Origin: Pseudomonas viridiflava
Lineage (GTDB): Bacteria > Pseudomonadota > Gammaproteobacteria > Pseudomonadales > Pseudomonadaceae
Reading direction: 5' to 3'
NCBI RefSeq assembly: GCF_900582625.1
Contig: NZ_UTIQ01000327.1
Location: 372,001 to 436,000 of the forward strand
Length of the DNA stretch: 64,000 bases
Shown here: piece by piece, positions 1 to 8,622 of the stretch
Layout: every line of letters starts with the position of its first letter
Numbering within the stretch: position 1 is the stretch's first letter
Notes under the pieces: model-generated
Told to the model about the DNA's origin: nothing
Databases searched by the model: none
What the model saw: the letters and a program-made list of their open reading frames with translations, nothing else
Program-made: the position numbers and the translations under genes

Positions 1-139
1 TATTGCCATAGCGCGGGGGTTTGGGTGTGTGGCGGAGCGGGCGATGGATTTGGGGCATTTGGCGCGGTTGTTGGAGACGGCGCCGGGTGACCGGCCGTTG
101 GTGATTGAGATTGTTCAGGGGCCGCCGTTCGCTCCGTAA
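1..139 (+). CDS. Thiamine pyrophosphate-binding enzyme, C-terminal fragment (partial)
   Basis: An open frame enters from the left edge in the second reading frame and stops with TAA at 137-139. The 45 visible residues contain LLETAPGDRPLVIEIVQG, which resembles the extreme C-terminus of acetolactate synthase/benzoylformate decarboxylase-type ThDP enzymes, where a late beta strand carrying a VIEV-like segment ends the PP domain. Only this tail is visible, so substrate and start cannot be judged. It is read in the same direction as the following hydrolase, but a palindromic repeat lies between them. Confidence 0.55.
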   Translation, partial: IAIARGFGCVAERAMDLGHLARLLETAPGDRPLVIEIVQGPPFAP

Positions 140-239
140 ATTCTGTATCCCAAATCGACGGACCGCCGCCTGCGCGGGGATGACGGCGGACTTAACAGAA
201 ACACCCGTCATCCCCGCGCAGGCGGGGATCCAGAATTTT
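140..239. repeat. MITE-like inverted pair of ATCCCC-palindrome repeats
   Basis: Two oppositely oriented copies of a palindromic unit fill this gap. The outer ends read ATTCTGTATCCC on the left and GGGGATCCAGAAT on the right, and each arm carries a CCTGCGCGGGGATGACG block. The same arrangement recurs at 16823-16916 with a TTCGCGGGAATGACG variant, and single arms occur at 53214-53250 and 63416-63682. The form is that of a small non-autonomous palindromic element. Confidence 0.75.
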
Positions 240-290
240 GAATGAGACAAAAGCCTCAGCCCGCACCGCGCGCACCAGAAAAGAGCCCCC

Positions 291-1016
291 ATGAAAATCG
301 TCACCCGCGACAAATGGTTCGAAGTCCGCCACTGCTACGACGGCATCAGCCTTATCCACGAGCCCTACATCCGCCCGTTCTACCGCTGCAACCTCTGGCA
401 CATTCATGGCCGCGATAAAGACGTGCTGCTCGACAGCGGCTCCGGCCTGGTAAGCCTGCGCGAACAGCTGCCGTGGCTCACGGAAAAGCCGCTGCTGGCC
501 GTGGCCAGTCATTGCCATTTCGACCACATCGCCGGCCACCACGAATTTAACGAGCGCCTGGTGCACCCGGCCGAGGCAGACATTCTCGCGCACCCCGATG
601 GCGCCAATACCTTGAGCACGGCATTCGTTGGCGATGACATGTTCGACGCCCACCCGGATTGCCCGCTGTGCTACGCCGAGTACCAGGTGAAAGCGGCGCC
701 GGCCACCGGGTTTGTCGAGGACGGCGACGTGCTGGACCTGGGCAATCGCGTGTTGCAAGTGCTGCACACGCCGGGCCATTCGCCGGGCGGCATCAGCCTG
801 TGGGAAGCCAGCACGGAAACGCTGTTCAGCGGCGACATCATCTACGACGGTCCGCTGATCGAAGATGCCTACCACTCCAACCTCGACGACTATGCCGCCA
901 GCCTGGAACGCCTGCGGCGCTTGCCCGTGCGCACGGTGCATGGCGGACATTTCGACAGTTTTTCCGGCGAGCGTTTGCGCGGGATGATTGAAGGGTGGTT
1001 CAAGGTGCACGGCTGA
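291..1016 (+). CDS. MBL-fold metallo-hydrolase
   Basis: This 241-residue protein belongs to the metallo-beta-lactamase superfamily. The zinc signature HCHFDH is at about residues 69-74. It is followed by HTPGHSPGG, by the bridging-Asp motif SGDIIYDGP, and by a late HGGHFDSF histidine, so all metal ligands of a di-zinc hydrolase appear present. The length and the HTPGHSPGG strand fit glyoxalase II-like or other small thioester/lactone hydrolases, but the substrate cannot be deduced. No signal peptide is seen, so it should be cytoplasmic. It is flanked by repeats on both sides and is probably transcribed alone or behind the ThDP enzyme. Confidence is high for the fold and low for the substrate. 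Confidence 0.9.
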   Translation: MKIVTRDKWFEVRHCYDGISLIHEPYIRPFYRCNLWHIHGRDKDVLLDSGSGLVSLREQLPWLTEKPLLAVASHCHFDHIAGHHEFNERLVHPAEADILAHPDGANTLSTAFVGDDMFDAHPDCPLCYAEYQVKAAPATGFVEDGDVLDLGNRVLQVLHTPGHSPGGISLWEASTETLFSGDIIYDGPLIEDAYHSNLDDYAASLERLRRLPVRTVHGGHFDSFSGERLRGMIEGWFKVHG

Positions 1017-1030
1017 GCGGGAAGATCAAA

Positions 1031-1156
1031 AACTCGCGGCTAAAGCCGCTCCCACAGGTTCGGCGCTTTTGTAGGAGCGACCTTGGTCGCGAACCCTGGA
1101 AACACCAATCGAGAATTTTGTTTGCAGGGTTCGCCAGCAAGCTGGCTCCTACAAAA
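1031..1156. repeat. Three REP palindromes of two families
   Basis: Three short palindromes lie between the hydrolase and the terminator: CGCGGCTAAAGCCGC (about 1031-1057), a GGAGCGACCTTGGTCGC copy (1071-1094) and an inverted TTCGCCAGCAAGCTGGC copy (1127-1156). They are of the GTAGGAGC...GCGA type common in Pseudomonas intergenic regions. Confidence 0.8.
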
Positions 1157-1176
1157 AGACAATAAATCGCACCCAT

Positions 1177-1208
1177 AAAAAAACCGCAGCCTGGGCTGCG
1201 GTTTTTTT
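1177..1208 (-). terminator. Bidirectional rho-independent terminator
   Basis: A stem CCGCAGCC...GGCTGCGG is bounded by an A-run on the left and a T-run on the right, so it can act in both directions. It ends the minus-strand DUF1302/RND operon and could also stop plus-strand transcription from the MBL-fold gene. Confidence 0.85.
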
Positions 1209-1224
1209 GTTGCTCACTTGGGCC

Positions 1225-3600
1225 TTAGTGGGCCAGCAGCGAGCCGCCTTTCTTGCCTGCCAACTTCTCGGGCTTGATGAGGAAGCGTGCCAGCGCTGGC
1301 AACAGCCACAGCGCGCCGAACATGTTCCACAACAGCATGAAGGTCAGCATCAGGCCCATGTCGGCCTGGAACTTGATCGCCGAGAAAATCCAGGTGCACA
1401 CGCCAATGGCCAGGCACAAGCCGGTGAACAGTACCGCTTTACCGGTGGATTTCAGGGTCTGGTAATAGGCTTCTTGCAGCGGCATACCGGCGCGCAGGAA
1501 GCTTTCCAGTCGGCTGTAGATATAGATGCCGTAGTCGACCCCAATACCCACACCCAACGCGATCACCGGCAAGGTCGCCACCTTCACACCAATGCCCAGG
1601 AAGGTCATCAGCGCGTTACCCAACACCGAGGTGAGGATCAGCGGCAGCACGATGCACAAGGTCGCCGCGAACGAGCGGAAGGTGATCAGGCACATGGTGG
1701 CCACGCAGATGTACACCAGGATCAGAATGGTGAACTCGGTTTCCTTGATCACTTCGTTGGTCGCCGCTTCGATACCAGCGTTACCGGCAGCGAGCAGGAA
1801 TTGCAGGTTCTCGTTGTCGTGTTCCTTGGCGAAGGCTTTCACCGCGTTAACCGCACGGTCGAGGGTTTCGGCTTTGTGGTCGTTGAGGAACACCAGCACC
1901 GGGGCCAGCGAGCAGTCGTTGTTGAACAGGCCATCAGCGCGGGCGATGGAGTTGTTCAGCACGTCTTTGTTGCGCGACAGGGTTTCCCATTTCAGGTTGC
2001 CCTCGTTCATGCCCTTGATCATCTGCTTGGAGACGGTAACCAGGGAAATGGCCGATTGCACACCTTCGGTGTTGCTCATGGTCCACATCAGCTCATCGAT
2101 GGGCTGCATGGTTTCGTGAATCGAGCAGCCTTCAGGCTTGCTCTTGACCATGACCACCAACACGTCCGAACTGGTCGAGTAGTTGTTGATGATGAAGGCG
2201 TTGTCCTGGTTGTAGCGCGAGTCCGGACGCAGCTCCGGCGCACCTTGGTCAAGGTCACCGATTTTCAGGCCGTGGCCGTACCACAAGCCGCCACCGAAGG
2301 CTGCCAGGGCGATAACCACGGAAATCGGCGCCACCACCGGGTGAGCGAAGTTGGACAGCAGGCGCCAGAACGGGTGTTCGCGCACGGCGTCTTTCTTGCT
2401 GCGCTCGATGGCCTTTTTGCTGATGCCGACATACGAGATGGCAACCGGCAGCAGGATCAGGTTGGTGAACACGATCACGCCCACACCGATGGACGCGCCA
2501 ATGGCCAGTTCGCGGATTACGCCGATGTCGATAATCAGCAGCGTGATAAAGCCCACGGCGTCGGCCAGAATCGCGATCGCGCCCGGCAGGAACAGTTGGC
2601 GGAAGGTCAGGCGCGCAGCGGTCAGCGGGCTATCGGCTTCACTCGATTGCAGGGCGATACCGTTAATTTTCTGTACGCCGTGGGAAATACCGATGGCGAA
2701 AATCAGGAACGGCACGAGCATCGAGTAAGGGTCCAGACCGAACCCTACGGTGTGCATCAGGCCCAGTTGCCACACCACGGCAATCAAGGTGGTGAACAGC
2801 ACGGCGATGGTGCTGCGGATGCAGCGGGTGAACCACATCAGCAAGACGAGGGTGATCAGGAACGCGATGGCAAAGAACGCCACCACCATCACCAGGCCGT
2901 CGATAAGGTCGCCGACTTTCTTGGCGAAACCGACGATGTGAATTTCCACGTTCGGGTTTTGCGCTTCGTACTTGTCGCGAATTTTCGCTTCCAGTTCATG
3001 GGAGAACTGGCGGTAGTCGAGTTTCAGCAAGGTGCCTTGGTCTTGCGGGTCCGGGTAGGACTCCAGCAACGGCACGTCGACGATGCTCGACTTGAAGTTG
3101 TTCGCCACCAGGCGGCCGATCTGGCCCGACTTGAGCACGTTGTTGCGCAGCTCGTCGAGGCTGTCTGGCGAGCCGTCGTAGGTTTGCGGAATCACTTCGC
3201 CGCCGGCGAAGCCTTCTTCGGTCACTTCGGTCCAGCGAACGCTTGGGCTCCACAGCGACTTCAGACCGGAACGGTCGACGCCTGGAATGTAGAACACCTC
3301 GTCGTTCACCTGACGCAGGGTTTCCATGTATTCCTTGCTGAAGATATCGCCATCTTTGGCCTCCACCGAGATACGCACGGTGTTGCCCAGGTTGGCCAGA
3401 TCATTGCGGTGCTCGAGCATCTTCTGAATGAACGGATGCTGCAGCGGAATCATCTTTTCAAAGCTGGTGGACGGGCGCACTTGCAAGGCTTGGTAGCACA
3501 GGAAGACGCTGACCAGCAGACAGATGAGGATCACTGTCGGCCGGTTGTTGAAGATCAGGCGCTCGAGAAAGGAGCCCTTATCCTGATGATGGTTACTCAT
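1225..3600 (-). CDS. RND/MMPL-family inner-membrane transporter
   Basis: This protein of about 791 residues has RND/MMPL topology. There is one membrane span near residues 25-43, a periplasmic loop, a cluster of spans from about residue 232, a second large periplasmic loop, and a final cluster from about 622 to 780. A GVGIGVDYGIYIYSRL segment carries the Asp expected in the proton-relay helix. The size is below that of drug-efflux RND pumps (about 1,030 residues) and fits hydrophobe/lipid-type permeases such as HpnN or MmpL. I chose the ATG at 3600 because the GAGG motif lies about 10 nt upstream of it. The ATG at 3609 lies only one base after GAGG. It is the last gene of the DUF1302-DUF1329-Ycf48 module, which suggests transport of a hydrophobic compound; the direction and substrate are not known. 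Confidence 0.88.
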   Translation of the reverse strand: MSNHHQDKGSFLERLIFNNRPTVILICLLVSVFLCYQALQVRPSTSFEKMIPLQHPFIQKMLEHRNDLANLGNTVRISVEAKDGDIFSKEYMETLRQVNDEVFYIPGVDRSGLKSLWSPSVRWTEVTEEGFAGGEVIPQTYDGSPDSLDELRNNVLKSGQIGRLVANNFKSSIVDVPLLESYPDPQDQGTLLKLDYRQFSHELEAKIRDKYEAQNPNVEIHIVGFAKKVGDLIDGLVMVVAFFAIAFLITLVLLMWFTRCIRSTIAVLFTTLIAVVWQLGLMHTVGFGLDPYSMLVPFLIFAIGISHGVQKINGIALQSSEADSPLTAARLTFRQLFLPGAIAILADAVGFITLLIIDIGVIRELAIGASIGVGVIVFTNLILLPVAISYVGISKKAIERSKKDAVREHPFWRLLSNFAHPVVAPISVVIALAAFGGGLWYGHGLKIGDLDQGAPELRPDSRYNQDNAFIINNYSTSSDVLVVMVKSKPEGCSIHETMQPIDELMWTMSNTEGVQSAISLVTVSKQMIKGMNEGNLKWETLSRNKDVLNNSIARADGLFNNDCSLAPVLVFLNDHKAETLDRAVNAVKAFAKEHDNENLQFLLAAGNAGIEAATNEVIKETEFTILILVYICVATMCLITFRSFAATLCIVLPLILTSVLGNALMTFLGIGVKVATLPVIALGVGIGVDYGIYIYSRLESFLRAGMPLQEAYYQTLKSTGKAVLFTGLCLAIGVCTWIFSAIKFQADMGLMLTFMLLWNMFGALWLLPALARFLIKPEKLAGKKGGSLLAH

Positions 3601-3625
3601 CGTACTCATACCTCAAAGCCACGGC

Positions 3626-4720
3626 TTATTGTTTTGGGCTAGCGTCTTCACCGGTGGGCGAAGTGACATGGACGCCACCTTGACCGACCAACACCAGATC
3701 ACCTTTGTCGTCAGCTGCAACGCTGGACAAGGACAAGCGATCCGGACGGTTGATCAGGTTGAAGGTCAGGCCGTTATCGGTGCTTTTCAGTACGCTGCCG
3801 CCGTGCCCGACGATGACCACAGAGCCATCTTTAAGCAGTGCGCCGCCAGACAAACCGAAGTCGAGTTTGCCGCGAGGCGACTTGACCTTGATGGGTGTCC
3901 AGGTGGTGCCGAAGTCGGTGGAGCGGAACAGATTGCCGCGCAGGCCATAGGCCAGAAGCGTGCCGGGCTCGTTGGTGCCGATCACACCAAACAGCGAACC
4001 TTCATACGGGCCCTCGAGGGTTTCCCAGGTTTCGCCGTCGTCGGCACTTCTAAACATGCTGCCCATTTCACCGACGGCAAACAGGCCCGAGCCTTTGACT
4101 TCGGTGATGGCATTGATGTGGTAACCGTCGGGGTTGTCGAGACGGTCGCCGGCATCTTCCCAGTTCTTGCCGCCGTCGGTGGTGGCGAACAACGCGCCAT
4201 ACGCACCAACCGCAAAACCGATGGAAGCATCTTTGAACCAGACGTCGAGGAAAGGCGCGCCCTCCTCCCGTTCCTGGTCGCTGAATTGTTGGGTCCAGGT
4301 GGTGCCACCGTCTTCGGTAGCGAGGATCAGTGCGTCGTGACCAACCGCCCAACCGTGTTTGTCGTCTCCGAACGCCACCGCTGTGAGCATCATCCGGGTC
4401 GGCACTTTGGCCTGCACCCAGGTTTTGCCTTCATCGTCGGAATACAGAATGTGGCCACGGTCACCCACAGCGACCAGGCGTTTGCCGGCGTTGTCGATGT
4501 CGAGCAACAGAGAGTCTGCAGCTTTGGCGGATGGGATTGAGTAGACGGTCGCCGAGTCTTCGGTCGCCGCGTGCACATTGAGGGGTGCAACAAAACTCAG
4601 AACGGACAACACACTACACAGCGAAAGCACGTTAGCCAGCGGCGAGTGGAAGCGGAACGCTGGTGTGCGCAACTTCTTAGCCTCACCAGACTGGGTGCGC
4701 CGCATGACGGGCTCACTCAT
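3626..4720 (-). CDS. Ycf48-like beta-propeller protein (periplasmic)
   Basis: This 364-residue protein contains about six repeats around a G-x-T/N-W core (GKTWVQAK, GTTWTQQF, GKNWEDAG, GETWETLEG, GTTWTPIKV, GLTFNL). These are BNR/sialidase-type blades as in the photosystem II assembly factor Ycf48 (HCF136). The hydrophobic stretch near residues 28-50 ending in VHA is a probable signal peptide preceded by an unusually long basic leader. An AAAGG motif just upstream supports the start at 4720. It lies 25 bp before the RND gene, so the two are very likely co-transcribed. A role as a periplasmic scaffold for the RND permease is inference from this constant neighbourhood; no enzymatic motif is visible. 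Confidence 0.85.
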   Translation of the reverse strand: MSEPVMRRTQSGEAKKLRTPAFRFHSPLANVLSLCSVLSVLSFVAPLNVHAATEDSATVYSIPSAKAADSLLLDIDNAGKRLVAVGDRGHILYSDDEGKTWVQAKVPTRMMLTAVAFGDDKHGWAVGHDALILATEDGGTTWTQQFSDQEREEGAPFLDVWFKDASIGFAVGAYGALFATTDGGKNWEDAGDRLDNPDGYHINAITEVKGSGLFAVGEMGSMFRSADDGETWETLEGPYEGSLFGVIGTNEPGTLLAYGLRGNLFRSTDFGTTWTPIKVKSPRGKLDFGLSGGALLKDGSVVIVGHGGSVLKSTDNGLTFNLINRPDRLSLSSVAADDKGDLVLVGQGGVHVTSPTGEDASPKQ

Positions 4721-5232
4721 ACACCTTTCCCCTTTATTGTTATGGGATATCAGCCTTTTTGCAGGCCGCCTATCCTATCCAGCTTTCGAAAGGTCTGACA
4801 ATCAACGTGACGTTATGTTTTGTTAAGGCAAACCCGCGTGATTGACGCGTTATAGGCACCTCTGATGCATCGGAATAGATACCCCTGATGCACAAAAGCC
4901 GCTACGACTGTAGCGGCCTTTGCCGAACACTACACAACCTGAGTTGTGTTGCCTATGGGCATGTGGGAACGAACTCAGAACTCTGTGGGAGCGGCTTTAG
5001 CCGCGATGCCGTTTGGATCAAAAGCTTCGCGGCTAAAGCCGCTCCTACACCATCAAAAGCTCGGACTCTGTAGGAGCGACTTCAGTCGCGATGCTTTTTT
5101 ACCTCAAGAGCATCGCGGCTAAAGCCGCTCCTACACCATCAAAAGCTCGGACTCTGTGGGAGCGACTTCAGTCGCGATGCTTTTCTGCATCAAGGGCATC
5201 GCGGCTAAAGCCGCTCCTACGCCATCACGCTG
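4721..5232. other. Gene-free stretch holding a REPIN array
   Basis: No convincing coding frame is present. The right half is the tandem REP array annotated separately. The left part (4721-4980) has lower GC content and ends near the Ycf48 gene start; it could hold a promoter for the Ycf48-RND pair, but I see no clear -35/-10 pair. The array therefore interrupts the four-gene module between the DUF1329 and Ycf48 genes. Confidence 0.6.
4981..5223. repeat. Tandem REPIN array, 86-bp period
   Basis: Two full 86-bp units (5028-5113 and 5114-5199) and a partial third (5200-5223) follow a related half unit at 4981-5027. Each unit has a CGCGGCTAAAGCCGCTCC palindrome and an inverted GGAGCGACTTCAGTCGCG palindrome separated by a CATCAAAAGCTCGGACTC spacer. 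Spacers are almost identical between units, which shows recent tandem amplification. Confidence 0.85.
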
Positions 5233-6603
5233 TTAACGCGTACCGCGACGACGCAGAGCAGCCGGCTTGAAGTAGCCGTCGTCTGGAATCGGCTGGCTGA
5301 AGTCGATGGTGGTCGGCTCTTCGTTGTCCAGGTTCTGTACGTGGTAGCGACGGGCTTGCAGGTCGTGGAACACGTCCAGGGCAGTCCAGGTGGTTGGCAG
5401 TTCGTAGAAGTTTTTCAGGTACGCCAACGACACGCGCCACAGTTCGCCACGGCCGTCGTACTGGTCCACTTCTGCTGCTTGCCAGCTGTCCTCGTCGAGG
5501 AACAGTACGCGCTTGGAGTAGATGTGACGGGCGCCAGCTTTCAGCGTGCCTTCAACTACCCACACACGGTGCAGTTCATAACGGGTGTAAGCCGGGTTCA
5601 AGTGGCCTACTTTCAGCAGGTCGGCGTACTTCACGTCGGGGCTGCTGATTTTGTAGTTGTTGTACGGAATGTAGATTTCTTTCTTGCCGATCAGCTTCCA
5701 GTCGTAGCGGTCTGGCGAGCCGTTGAACATGTCGGTGTCGTCTGCAGTACGCAGGCCGTCAGCGGCAGCAATCGGGGTGTCGTAAGCCAGGTTCGGCGCG
5801 CGACGTACGCGACGCTGACCGGCGTTGTAGCCCCAGGCCTGACGCGGCTCTTTCACCTGATCCAGGGTCTCGTGTACCAGTACCGCGCCGCCAGCCAGGC
5901 GTGCCGGGCTCTTGGTGAAGGACAGGTAGTAGAACAGGATGTTGTTCAGGTTCGAGTAGTTACTTTTCGGGTCGTAGAAACGGAACATCGCTTCTTGCTG
6001 GGACGTCACCAGGGTGAAATCGCCATTGCGCTGCACGGCTACTTCCGAAGCGCGACGCACGATGTAGGTGCCGCGATAACGGGCGATGTGGTTCCACACC
6101 GCTTCAACGCCGTTTTGCGGAATCGGGAACGGGATGCCGCCGTAAGCGTCGGCGAAACCGTTGCCGCCATCGAGCAGTTTGGCGGTGGTGGCGTTTTTCT
6201 GGGTGTTGTCATAGACCCACTGCGGCGCGGAGCCGGAGCGACGGGTCGGGTACACCGGCAACTGGTAGTCAGTTGGGTAGGCGTTGAACAAGGCGATCTG
6301 GCCTGGGGTCAGGTTGGCCTTGTACTGGTCCATGTTGGCTTTGGTGATGGTGTACAGCGGCTTGTCGTCAGCGAACGGATCGACATGGTGCTGGCCCGGG
6401 GTTTTGTAGCCAGCCGGTGCCTTGGTGATACCGCCAGTCCAAGCCGGAATGGTGCCTGCCGCGTTACCCGCTTTCTCGGCGCCGAACGGCGTCAGCGTAG
6501 TGCCGAGCTTGGCGGCTTCCGAAGACGAAACAGCGGCCAGCGCGCTACCGGCGGTAAACGCCAGTGCGATCGCTGCACTAATCAGCGTGTGCTTTTTCAG
6601 CAT
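5233..6603 (-). CDS. DUF1329 family periplasmic protein
   Basis: This 456-residue protein has a classical signal peptide (about residues 1-23, ending SALA), and the mature protein begins AVSSSEAAKLGTTLTPFGAEKAG, a typical DUF1329 start. Further family hallmarks are the early PAWTGGI segment, a YRGTYIVRRASEVAV stretch and HLNPAYTRYELHRVWVVEGTLK. DUF1329 is usually encoded next to DUF1302 and an RND/MMPL protein, as here; from memory its fold resembles LolA/LolB-type lipid carriers, which would suit a periplasmic hydrophobe-binding role. A GGAG motif precedes ATG. It is separated from the DUF1302 gene by about 66 bp, so they are probably co-transcribed. Function beyond this is inference. Confidence 0.88.
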   Translation of the reverse strand: MLKKHTLISAAIALAFTAGSALAAVSSSEAAKLGTTLTPFGAEKAGNAAGTIPAWTGGITKAPAGYKTPGQHHVDPFADDKPLYTITKANMDQYKANLTPGQIALFNAYPTDYQLPVYPTRRSGSAPQWVYDNTQKNATTAKLLDGGNGFADAYGGIPFPIPQNGVEAVWNHIARYRGTYIVRRASEVAVQRNGDFTLVTSQQEAMFRFYDPKSNYSNLNNILFYYLSFTKSPARLAGGAVLVHETLDQVKEPRQAWGYNAGQRRVRRAPNLAYDTPIAAADGLRTADDTDMFNGSPDRYDWKLIGKKEIYIPYNNYKISSPDVKYADLLKVGHLNPAYTRYELHRVWVVEGTLKAGARHIYSKRVLFLDEDSWQAAEVDQYDGRGELWRVSLAYLKNFYELPTTWTALDVFHDLQARRYHVQNLDNEEPTTIDFSQPIPDDGYFKPAALRRRGTR

Positions 6604-6669
6604 CTTGATTCTCCGTGGTCAATCATCGTCCGAGCGCCCGTAGGCGCCCGGCTTCTTATATAGAGGGTG

Positions 6670-8622
6670 TTAGAACGAGTACTTAACGTTGACGCCGATG
6701 TTGTCGCGGTCACGGCTGGCGTTGTTTTTGCCAGCACCCGAGAACTCGGTGTAGGCCAACTCGCCTTCCAGGCTGTTCAGGTAGCTGGCTTTAACGCCAA
6801 GGGTATAAGCCTGACGGCCTTCGATGAAGTTACCGGTCTGGTAGGAGTTACCTTCGAAGTCGTTTTTGTAGACGACGTACGGGGAAACGTTCACGCCAGC
6901 GTATACGTCGTTCCAGGTACCCGAGAGCACAGTGGTGAAGCCGTAGGCGTTTTTGTTGACCTGGTCGTCACGGTCAGCGCCGCTGATGTAGGAGCTGTTG
7001 CCGCGACCGGAGTAGTACTTGGTGTTGCCTTCGAAATCGGTGTACTTCAGATCGCTACCGCGCAGGTGCTCGGAGGCCAGTTCGAACACGCCAAACAGGG
7101 AATCGAAGCCGGCCGAAGGACCGAAGTTGTAGATAGTGCCCAACGACGTGTTGTAAGCCTCTACGCGCTCGACGTTGTGGATCTCATCGCCGAGCTGAAC
7201 GTTTTGGCCGCCGATGTTCACGGTCTGACGGGTTGCCAGTTCAGGCGCTTGTTGAAGCAGGTCACCCAGCAGGTCATTGGTGGTGGCAATGCCAATTGGC
7301 AGGTTGGGACGGTAAGCAATTTCACCGAACACCGACGCGTTACCTACGGTGGTGTTGAAGCTGAAGCCATACATACGAATATCTTCAGCGTACTCACGCT
7401 GTGCGTTCACTTGGTTGGCCACATCAAGGGTCGCCAGGCCGTCGGCTGCATCAGCAAACAATGCAAGAACCGCCGGACTTGCACAGGCGGGGCCCAGGCC
7501 TCGCGCCACGCAGCTCGCGCCAGCAAGAGTTGCCAAGCTGGTGATGCCGTCGTAGTCGCCAAGGTTAGCGGCGATGGTCGGTTCTTTGGAGTGATAGTTT
7601 ACGAAGTACGCGCCGAATTCCGTGGAGTTCAGTTCCTCCGCGATGTACTTAAAGTTAACGCCGTACTGACCATCATTTTTAGCGTTGATATCCGAGCCAA
7701 TGCGGGCGACCTGGATGTTGCCATTGCTGTCAATCGTCCGACCGCCGTTCAAGCCACCAGTGCCAAGCGCGCCCAACCCGGTGTAGAGAGCGGAAAGCTG
7801 CTGCAGTCTCGGTTGAGTCGAGTAAGCAGTGTTACCACCGTCAGCAAACAAGTCAGTCTCGGAGAAGTAAGTACCAACCGGGTCAATCGCCGACTCTTTC
7901 CAGTTGAACTGGTAGAAGGTTTCCATCGACAGGTTATCGGTCAGACCAACGTTGAAGCTCAGCGCTTCAACCGGGACCAACACTTCCTTCAGTTCGGAAC
8001 CTGGCAGGCGGAATTTGGCGGCGTCTACCGGGTTGGTGGTGTTCACGCCACCACGGTAGAACAGGCCTTCGCCCCAGTTGAATACTTGGTTGCCCAGGCG
8101 AGCGGTAACAGGCAGATCCGCCACGTCCCAGTTGCCGTAAACGTAGGCATCAAGAAGCTGAGCATCACGACCAGCCTTGTGGCGAGTTTCGTAGGTGAAA
8201 CTCGAGCTGTTCGGAGAAGTCTGGCTCGGCTGATTCGGATTGTTGTTGTCGTTGTAGTCGTTGCGCTTGTCCATGATCTGGGTGTCATAGAAAGCGGTAC
8301 CACGCACGAACACACCGTAGTTCTTGTAGGTCGCTTCCAGGTCGGAAGTGATCTTGTACACCTCGGAAACCAGACCGGTATCGAAGTTACGGTTGCCATC
8401 GTTGGTGTTGATGTCGTCGTTGCCTTTGTCACGACCCTGTACGCGCCACAACTGGCCGTAAGACACGGTGGTGTCGATGGAACCGCTGACTTCATTGTCG
8501 GCAAAGCTGAATTCCACGGCCTGGGCTTGAACAGCCACCAGCAACGGCAGAAGACCGGCGAAGGCAAAGCCTGCCTTGGACGGCGCGAAACGCAACATAG
8601 GACTACGGGACTTGAATTCCAT
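6670..8622 (-). CDS. DUF1302 family outer-membrane beta-barrel protein
   Basis: This protein of about 650 residues has an N-terminal signal peptide ending in VQAQA near residue 35, and mature sequence rich in alternating polar/aromatic beta strands, Asn, Tyr and Gly. It ends in VNVKYSF, the C-terminal Phe recognised by the BAM machinery. The family is DUF1302, thought to form a large outer-membrane barrel. I chose the ATG at 8622 (MEFKSRSP) because GGAG sits at correct spacing before it; an upstream in-frame start at 8688 would add 22 basic residues before the signal peptide. It is the first gene of the module. Base composition is somewhat richer in A+T than its neighbours, as is common for Asn/Tyr-rich barrels. 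Confidence 0.88.
   Translation of the reverse strand: MEFKSRSPMLRFAPSKAGFAFAGLLPLLVAVQAQAVEFSFADNEVSGSIDTTVSYGQLWRVQGRDKGNDDINTNDGNRNFDTGLVSEVYKITSDLEATYKNYGVFVRGTAFYDTQIMDKRNDYNDNNNPNQPSQTSPNSSSFTYETRHKAGRDAQLLDAYVYGNWDVADLPVTARLGNQVFNWGEGLFYRGGVNTTNPVDAAKFRLPGSELKEVLVPVEALSFNVGLTDNLSMETFYQFNWKESAIDPVGTYFSETDLFADGGNTAYSTQPRLQQLSALYTGLGALGTGGLNGGRTIDSNGNIQVARIGSDINAKNDGQYGVNFKYIAEELNSTEFGAYFVNYHSKEPTIAANLGDYDGITSLATLAGASCVARGLGPACASPAVLALFADAADGLATLDVANQVNAQREYAEDIRMYGFSFNTTVGNASVFGEIAYRPNLPIGIATTNDLLGDLLQQAPELATRQTVNIGGQNVQLGDEIHNVERVEAYNTSLGTIYNFGPSAGFDSLFGVFELASEHLRGSDLKYTDFEGNTKYYSGRGNSSYISGADRDDQVNKNAYGFTTVLSGTWNDVYAGVNVSPYVVYKNDFEGNSYQTGNFIEGRQAYTLGVKASYLNSLEGELAYTEFSGAGKNNASRDRDNIGVNVKYSF

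Noticed and set aside
1207..3642. 811-residue plus-strand open frame opposite the RND gene
   Set aside because: It is rich in Q, H and R with no family resemblance and lies antisense to a well-supported RND transporter; a typical shadow of a GC-rich gene.
4981..5223. Regularly spaced repeats as a possible CRISPR array
   Set aside because: Spacers are nearly identical between units and repeats are REP palindromes; no cas genes are present in the window.
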